DNA of 10,431 nt from an uncultured Pseudomonadales bacterium (GTDB lineage: Bacteria > Pseudomonadota > Gammaproteobacteria > Pseudomonadales > Cellvibrionaceae): contig CALIUX010000020.1 in the NCBI GenBank assembly GCA_938048505.1, forward strand, positions 1 to 10,431, given 5' to 3'. The stretch's first letter is position 1. Every line of letters starts with the position of its first letter. Shown here piece after piece: positions 5,977 to 10,431 of this stretch. The translations under genes were made by a program, and so were the position numbers. Under the pieces are notes generated by a model. The model had not been told where the DNA came from. It saw nothing but the letters and a program-made list of their open reading frames with translations, and did no database searches.

Positions 5977-8730
5977 ATGGTATATTCAATGTTCAAACGT
6001 TATGCGTATTTTCTTCTGCTTGTAGTAGGGGCGGGCGCTGTGAGTGGTTGTACCGGCTCGCCTGAAACGCCTGATTCCTCATCAGAGGCCTCTTCTATAA
6101 GAACCACGTCATCGAGCAGCGTGGCTAATCTATCATCGGTATCATCGGCAATAGTGCAAAGCAGCTCATCACAGTCTTCTGACGCGACGACACTCGATGC
6201 ACCAGAACAGTACACGCAACTGTGCGCAGCGTGTCATGGTCCAGATGGCATTCAAAGCACTCTTGTTACCGCAACGCCTCTTAATTTATCTATCACAAGC
6301 GAATATGGAAAGTTTGAACGCGTTACCGTTAGCAGGATGCCGCCGGGCAACTTTGGTGCTTGTGACAATGCCTGTGCAGTTGAGATTAAGAATTGGATTA
6401 TTGATCTCAATAATCTCACTGAAGCTGAGAAGCCCGAGTCTTCATCCAGTGCTGGGCCTGCAGCAGAGGATGCGCGATTTGTTTCATTCTTTGCTGTAAA
6501 TGTTGGTGGTGGAGCAGTTACCGGCGATAGTGGTGTTCGCTATGAAGCTGACCAAGGTTTTAGTGGTGGAGAAACATCGAACCAAGAAGGCGTCTTTTCA
6601 CAGGTGGCGGGTACAAAAGAAGATGCGGTGTTTTTTACTGAGCGATATGGCGAGTCAACTTATTCACTCAACGTTCCAAACGGGTTTTACAATGTTGAGC
6701 TGGGTTTTGTTGAATTAATTGCTGATCAAGACGCTGGTGCTAGAGTCTTCAATGTCTCTATGGAAGGAGAGCTTACATTACAAAATATTGACCCTGTTGG
6801 GGAGTCTGGTGCATCGCGTACAGCTTTGATTAAAGAAGTGACTAATATCGAAGTGACTGATGGAAAGATGGATATTGAACTGCAGGCAGTCACTTTTAAC
6901 CCAACACTTTCCTTTATTAACATCAAGCGGGCTGAAACAGCTGAGGATCAGTATGTCCGTATGTGTTCATCCTGTCACGGGGGCCCTAACGGTGATAAGC
7001 GTTCTTCATTCGGAGATGCGTTAGTCAATAGCCGTTGTGCAACTTGCGGTACGCGTGATGCATTGGTTAGCTACATTTGGGATAACATGCCATATAAATT
7101 TGCATCGTCTTGTGTGGGTGAATGTGCAGAGGGTATTGCAGACTATATTTTAGATAACTTTGCTGGCTATGGCGGCCGTCCGGATGTGACGCTTCCTGAT
7201 TTTCTTGATAAAAAGGGTGACATTGGTCAGTGTGGGCCAGCCGCAGATGTTGAATACAACACGGTACGTCGTCTGGCGCGTGTTGATTATGGTCGTATGG
7301 TAAAAGACCTCTTTAAGCTAGATGAAACGTTTACGAATGGCTTTGCTGCTGACCAGCGTATTGGAACTTTTTCCATTAACAGTTCTGATTTGGTCGAAAC
7401 GGGGCAGGTTAGGCAGTATTTTGATACAGCATTAGCTGTTGCAGAAAAAGCAATTGAAAACAAAGCTCAGTGGCTTGTCTGCTCTAATCAAAGCAATGAT
7501 TGTGTACAGCAGATTATTGACGATATTGGTCGAAAAGCGTTTCGTCGCCCGGTCTCTAATGCAGAGAAGACACGTTTGATGGGTGTTTACACGGCCGCTA
7601 AAGATGCTGAAGATTTTGATCGGGGTTTATCAACTCTTATACAGGCTATTCTGACCACTCCACACTTTTTATACTATGTTGAGCAGGGTGAAGGTGATGG
7701 TGCAGTCAAACCGCTAACACAGTATGAGTTGGCGGCACGTATGGCGCTCTTTTTGTGGCGTAGCTTACCTGATGAAGTTTTGCTTGATTTAGCGGCCGAC
7801 AATCAGCTGCAAACGGATGCGCAAATTACGGCACAAGTTCAGCGTATGCTCAATGATCAGCGCGCCCGTGATGTGGTGAGTTTATTTCATAATCAATGGA
7901 TGAATATTTCTGATCCACGTAAAGGCACCGAAGGGTTTAATGAGCAGCTTGCTGCAGTCGAAGATTTTGATCGTACTATTCAGGCGGTTGCTTTTGGTGA
8001 GCTGGACTTGGATGGTGATGGTCAAAAAGATCTTGGCTCAGTGAAAAGTCTATTCACTGTAGATTTTGGCTTTTTGAATGATGATTCCAAGTCGCTTTAT
8101 GAGGTTTCTGGTGGTGTGCTTGAACCCGGAACAAATGGCTTTGACCTTTATAAATTGAACGCAGATCGTCGCCGTGGCCTGCTCACTCGCGCTCCGTTTT
8201 TGCGCAGCAACCATACTCCAACAACGAGAGGACTCTTTGTACGTGAACATGTATTGTGTGGTGTGATTCCTTCGCCACCACCCACAGCAGCCGATGCAGA
8301 CCAAGCAACCGATAAAGACCTTAATCCTCGTGAGTTATTTGCTAAGCATACGCAAGATCCTGGCTGTGCGGGTTGCCACTTGTTGATGGACCCATTAGGT
8401 TTTCCTCTTGATAACTATAATGCGCGTGGTGAGTGGCAAACAGAATATGGCGGCGGCTTTGCTGTCGATGCATCTGGTGGTTTCATTGAAACCGATATTG
8501 ATGGTGATTTCACGGGTGCCCAAGTCATGCAAACTCAGCTTGCGACAAGCCGTCAAGTGCAGACTTGCTACTCTTATCATTGGTTTCAATTTGCCGTTGG
8601 ACGCACTCCAAACTTGAAAGATTCATGTTCTCTTGGTCAGGTTAATAAAAATGAACAAGCTTCTATCCAAGATGTAATGACCGCTATTGTTCTGAGTGAT
8701 TCGTTTCGTAATCGTCGAGCAGCACCTTGA
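5977..8730 (+). CDS. Tri-heme lipoprotein with malectin-like domain and PSD3/PSD5/PSD4/PSCyt3/PSD2 (DUF1587/1595/1592/1588/1585) domains
   Basis: A 917-residue exported lipoprotein of unknown reaction. The signal peptide ends in a lipobox, VSGC, with Cys25 as the lipid site; Thr26 fits outer-membrane sorting. A Ser-rich linker fills 33-69. Cytochrome domain 1 has CAACH (83-87) and a likely axial Met121 (MPPG). A malectin-like domain covers about 167-318 (VNVGGGAVTGDSGVRYEAD, FTERYG, VPNGFYNVELGF, RVFNVSMEG). Cytochrome domain 2 has CSSCH (330-334) and Met371. The planctomycete-named chain follows: PSD3 about 427-490, PSD5 about 500-542 (RKAFRRPV), PSD4 from about 548 (TPHFLYYVE, FLWRSLPDE), PSCyt3 about 733-832 with the third heme motif CAGCH (797-801) in front of MDPLGF, and PSD2 about 838-917. 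A calcium-loop-like DLDGDGQKD is at 677-685. Neither ATG 5977 nor in-frame ATG 5989 has a clear Shine-Dalgarno; 5989 gives the more typical signal peptide (MFKRYAYF). The stop is 10 bases before the DUF1552 gene. Domain names are certain enough; substrate and electron partner are unknown. Confidence 0.93.
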   Translation: MVYSMFKRYAYFLLLVVGAGAVSGCTGSPETPDSSSEASSIRTTSSSSVANLSSVSSAIVQSSSSQSSDATTLDAPEQYTQLCAACHGPDGIQSTLVTATPLNLSITSEYGKFERVTVSRMPPGNFGACDNACAVEIKNWIIDLNNLTEAEKPESSSSAGPAAEDARFVSFFAVNVGGGAVTGDSGVRYEADQGFSGGETSNQEGVFSQVAGTKEDAVFFTERYGESTYSLNVPNGFYNVELGFVELIADQDAGARVFNVSMEGELTLQNIDPVGESGASRTALIKEVTNIEVTDGKMDIELQAVTFNPTLSFINIKRAETAEDQYVRMCSSCHGGPNGDKRSSFGDALVNSRCATCGTRDALVSYIWDNMPYKFASSCVGECAEGIADYILDNFAGYGGRPDVTLPDFLDKKGDIGQCGPAADVEYNTVRRLARVDYGRMVKDLFKLDETFTNGFAADQRIGTFSINSSDLVETGQVRQYFDTALAVAEKAIENKAQWLVCSNQSNDCVQQIIDDIGRKAFRRPVSNAEKTRLMGVYTAAKDAEDFDRGLSTLIQAILTTPHFLYYVEQGEGDGAVKPLTQYELAARMALFLWRSLPDEVLLDLAADNQLQTDAQITAQVQRMLNDQRARDVVSLFHNQWMNISDPRKGTEGFNEQLAAVEDFDRTIQAVAFGELDLDGDGQKDLGSVKSLFTVDFGFLNDDSKSLYEVSGGVLEPGTNGFDLYKLNADRRRGLLTRAPFLRSNHTPTTRGLFVREHVLCGVIPSPPPTAADADQATDKDLNPRELFAKHTQDPGCAGCHLLMDPLGFPLDNYNARGEWQTEYGGGFAVDASGGFIETDIDGDFTGAQVMQTQLATSRQVQTCYSYHWFQFAVGRTPNLKDSCSLGQVNKNEQASIQDVMTAIVLSDSFRNRRAAP
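6223..6237 (+). other. c-type heme motif 1 (CAACH) of the lipoprotein
   Basis: Codes for CAACH at residues 83-87. Followed by GPDG and, 34 residues on, by MPPG, whose Met121 is the likely second axial ligand. This is the usual layout of a small class I cytochrome c domain. Confidence 0.85.
6475..6930 (+). other. Malectin-like carbohydrate-binding domain within the lipoprotein
   Basis: Residues 167-318 show the malectin pattern in order: an opening strand ending NVGGG, the GDSGVRYEAD stretch, a TERYG aromatic site, VPNGFYNVELGFVE, RVFNVSMEGE, and a closing NPTLSFINIKRAE. Known malectin domains bind glucose disaccharides or other glycans. Here the ligand is inferred to be an extracellular or envelope sugar. 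It is placed between two heme domains. Confidence 0.82.
6964..6978 (+). other. c-type heme motif 2 (CSSCH) of the lipoprotein
   Basis: Codes for CSSCH at residues 330-334, followed by GGPNG. Met371 in DNMPYKF is the candidate axial ligand. A second CxxC (CATCG, 354-358) follows but lacks the heme-binding histidine. Confidence 0.83.
8365..8379 (+). other. c-type heme motif 3 (CAGCH) in the PSCyt3 domain
   Basis: Codes for CAGCH at residues 797-801, followed by LLMDPLGFPLDNYNARGEW, which is the hallmark of the DUF1588 (PSCyt3) family. Confidence 0.85.
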
Positions 8731-8732
8731 GG
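8729..8732 (+). promoter_or_regulatory. Ribosome binding site of the DUF1552 gene
   Basis: GAGG lies 8 bases before the ATG at 8741 and overlaps the stop codon of the preceding lipoprotein gene, which suggests translational coupling. It selects 8741 over the upstream in-frame ATG at 8696, which lies inside the preceding gene. Confidence 0.7.
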
Positions 8733-8740
8733 ATGTAACC

Positions 8741-10138
8741 ATGAAAAAATATGATTTAATAAAGCAATACTCTCGTCGTTCAGTTCTAAAAGTTCTGGGT
8801 GCTACCGCTGCAGCTCCTTTTTTGCCAGTCTTGAGTGCTGAAGCGGCCACAGATTTACCTAAGCGTATTTTGTTTATAACTACACCAAGTGGTTTGGGGC
8901 CGGGTGCAAACCCAACAGGTTCTGGTAAAAACTATGAAAATGGTTCTGCTTTTAAAGTATTGGACGATCATAAGAGCGATATAAATATCTATCGCGGGAT
9001 TGACTTTAAAGCTTATGGAACGGGGTTTTATGCCGTTCCAAATAGCCACCCAGCCTTGGCACCGCATTTGTTGACAGCATCCATTACTGAGCTTGACCCA
9101 AATGCTGTCGATGCAAATGATCAAGTCTCGGGCTATCACTCTCAGGGTGTCTCGATAGATCAAATGATTTCTCAGCGTTTTATGGATAATGAAGCGACTC
9201 GTACTGGGATGCCTTTTATTCATGCTGGCGTTAGAACTTCTGAAAATCAGTTTCATCGACAGGTTTACTCTGCGCCGGGTCGTTCGCTTTATCCTCAGAT
9301 TGATGCATTGACTTTGCAGAATCGAATTTTTGATGCGAGTACAACGGGTGATTCAGGTGCTACGGGTGAGTTTGCCCGCAGAATTGCAGAGCGTCGTAGT
9401 GTTATCGATAATGCGAAGTCCGAAATTGAAGCTGTAATGAAAGTTTTATCCTCCGTTGATAAAGAGCGTATGGAGGCTCATTTAGATGGTATTCGCGATC
9501 TTGAGCAGCAATTGCAATTCCAAGAGCAGGCAGGCTCGTTATCTTGCGCTAATCCAATTTTAAGCAGCCCTGCTGCCAATGCACCAGACGATGATCGTTT
9601 TCGTGTTGATGGTGAAAATATGCTGGAGTTGATTGTTCAGGGCTTGGCTTGTGACCGCAGTCGAGTCGCGACTTTACAATGGGCAACTGCTGCCGATAGC
9701 ACTTTGTTTACAACAAAAGGGGTGTCGATTGAGCATCATGCATTGACACATGGCGGCATTGGTGCGGCAAATAAAGTTGAAGGGCGGAACAAAGTTGCAG
9801 AGTGGTATGCTGAGCGCTTTAAATTTGTCATTGAAAAGATGAAGGCAGTAAGGGAGGGTGACGGCACGCTTTTAGATAATACCTTGATTGTCTGGACGTC
9901 AGAGCACTCGAATGACGGTAATATTGAGCATAATCGTAAAAATATTCCGTTCATTACAGCTGGATCTGCATGTGGTGCTATCAAAACAGGCGAGTTCTTT
10001 GACTTCTCTAATCGCCGGTATGGCCACGATGGTTTGTATGCGACATTTGCTCAAGCAATGGGTCTAACAGATGTTGAAAAAGTGGGCAATTTACCTGAGC
10101 AAGTTAGTGATACGGTGCTTCCGGGTATTCTTGCTTAG
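8741..10138 (+). CDS. Tat-exported DUF1552 family protein
   Basis: A 465-residue protein of unknown function, exported folded. The N-terminus carries the twin-arginine motif SRRSVLK (11-17), a hydrophobic stretch and a likely cleavage after Ala35 (SAEA). The mature part matches DUF1552: KRILFITTPSGLGPG (41-55), NIYRGIDF (82-89), SNSHPAL-like NSHPALAPHLL (101-111), SIDQMISQRF (138-147), a helical ERRSVIDNAKSEIEAV segment (217-232), MEAHLDGIRDLEQQL (244-258), DRSRVATLQWA (305-315), and DNTLIVWTSEHSNDGNIEH (379-397) before NIPFITAGSACG. The last part resembles the metal-binding end of the alkaline-phosphatase-like DUF1501 family, so a metal centre is possible but not shown. DUF1552 genes are typically next to DUF1592-type cytochromes, as here. 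The start at 8741 is supported by GAGG and the Tat signal. Confidence 0.93.
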   Translation: MKKYDLIKQYSRRSVLKVLGATAAAPFLPVLSAEAATDLPKRILFITTPSGLGPGANPTGSGKNYENGSAFKVLDDHKSDINIYRGIDFKAYGTGFYAVPNSHPALAPHLLTASITELDPNAVDANDQVSGYHSQGVSIDQMISQRFMDNEATRTGMPFIHAGVRTSENQFHRQVYSAPGRSLYPQIDALTLQNRIFDASTTGDSGATGEFARRIAERRSVIDNAKSEIEAVMKVLSSVDKERMEAHLDGIRDLEQQLQFQEQAGSLSCANPILSSPAANAPDDDRFRVDGENMLELIVQGLACDRSRVATLQWATAADSTLFTTKGVSIEHHALTHGGIGAANKVEGRNKVAEWYAERFKFVIEKMKAVREGDGTLLDNTLIVWTSEHSNDGNIEHNRKNIPFITAGSACGAIKTGEFFDFSNRRYGHDGLYATFAQAMGLTDVEKVGNLPEQVSDTVLPGILA

Positions 10139-10168
10139 TCATATATAGCCAGTTCTTTTTTCTTCTAT

Positions 10169-10207
10169 AAAAATGCTGACTCTTTTCAAGAGTCAGCATT
10201 TTTTTTT
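10169..10207 (+). terminator. Strong intrinsic terminator of the cytochrome/DUF1552 operon
   Basis: A perfect 14-base-pair stem (10171-10184 with 10188-10201) closes on a TTC loop and runs into an unbroken T tract to 10207. It lies 30 bases after the DUF1552 stop. The A tract on the left side would give Ts on the other strand, so it may stop transcription in both directions. Confidence 0.93.
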
Positions 10208-10296
10208 GCCTGTTAAATAGAAAAAGGGCGCTGTTATGCGTCACTTATATCTGGGTTTGTTTGTATTAATTTAAGGCAGTAATTCTTTTTATGGTA

Positions 10297-10326
10297 TTCA
10301 CATCATTAACGCTAGTCGGTTATAGT
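10297..10326 (+). promoter_or_regulatory. Candidate sigma-70 promoter for the right-edge gene
   Basis: TTCACA (10297-10302) and TATAGT (10321-10326) each differ from the consensus at one position, with an 18-base spacer. The transcription start would fall near 10333, about 20 bases before the ATG at 10352. Confidence 0.5.
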
Positions 10327-10351
10327 GTTTTTTTGATAGAGATTGCATTGT

Positions 10352-10431
10352 ATGTGGGAAAAAATAGCGGCCTTTTTAGGCTTTACTTCAAAGTCATCAT
10401 TAAAGATTTCGTGGCACCCTGATTGGAGTCA
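10352..10431 (+). CDS. Start of an unrecognised gene (3' end cut by window edge)
   Basis: An open frame from ATG at 10352 to the window end gives 26 codons, beginning MWEKIAAFLGFTSKSS and continuing LKISWHPDWS. The in-frame stop at 10337-10339 limits the upstream extent; a TTG at 10343 is the only other start. AGAGA (10338-10342) nine bases before the ATG is a moderate ribosome site, and a good promoter lies just upstream. There is no signal peptide, so a cytoplasmic protein is likely. I do not recognise the family from this much sequence. Confidence 0.5.
   Translation, partial: MWEKIAAFLGFTSKSSLKISWHPDWS

Noticed and set aside
5972..5977. Perfect TTGACA -35 sequence
   Set aside because: No -10 follows at 16-18 bases, and the start would fall inside the lipoprotein gene.
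8696..8740. Upstream in-frame ATG that would add 15 residues to the DUF1552 protein
   Set aside because: It overlaps the preceding gene, would bury the Tat signal behind an extra segment, and has no ribosome site; GAGG favours 8741.
10236..10274. Twelve-codon frame MRHLYLGLFVLI with AAGGG upstream
   Set aside because: It lies just after the terminator with no promoter seen. The spacing is good, but length and context give no support beyond chance.
10291..10422. 43-residue open frame beginning MVFTSLTLVG with a hydrophobic stretch
   Set aside because: It overlaps the better candidate at 10352 in another frame, would begin upstream of the likely transcription start, and has no suitably spaced ribosome site.

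Overview
The window looks like chromosomal DNA of a marine-type gammaproteobacterium. The core genes glnD, map, mpl and ubiX are gammaproteobacterial in sequence and order: map-glnD is a common gammaproteobacterial gene pair, and mpl-ubiX is also adjacent in Pseudomonas. Serine-rich linkers in an exported lipoprotein, and a DUF1592-type cytochrome/DUF1552 pair, point by inference towards the Cellvibrionaceae (Saccharophagus, Teredinibacter and relatives). I see no mobile element, CRISPR array, tRNA or rRNA.

Left part, minus strand (1-3425): a tight two-gene operon, map (type I methionine aminopeptidase) then glnD (PII uridylyltransferase/uridylyl-removing enzyme). The six-base gap has the glnD ribosome site abutting the map stop codon. 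glnD runs off the left edge and lacks only its last few residues. The 239-base divergent gap 3426-3664 must hold promoters for map and mpl, but I found no convincing pair.

Middle, plus strand (3665-5783): mpl, the murein tripeptide ligase of peptidoglycan recycling, then ubiX, a flavin prenyltransferase of the UbiX/Pad1 family that supplies prenylated FMN to UbiD-type decarboxylases. This UbiX is divergent at several usually conserved motifs. The gap 5784-5976 holds a 12-codon open frame behind a very strong Shine-Dalgarno sequence.

Right part, plus strand (5977-10207): a two-gene operon of poorly characterised function and the most interesting item here. Its first gene encodes a 917-residue lipoprotein with three c-type heme motifs, a malectin-like sugar-binding domain between two small cytochrome domains, a calcium-loop-like motif, and the full PSD3-PSD5-PSD4-PSCyt3-PSD2 domain chain first named in planctomycetes. 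Its second gene encodes a Tat-exported DUF1552 protein. A strong intrinsic terminator closes the operon. The sequence suggests a heme-bearing, possibly glycan-docking complex on the cell surface or in the periplasm, but no substrate or reaction can be read from it.

Right edge (10208-10431): a good sigma-70-like promoter and the first 26 codons of an unrecognised gene that leaves the window.
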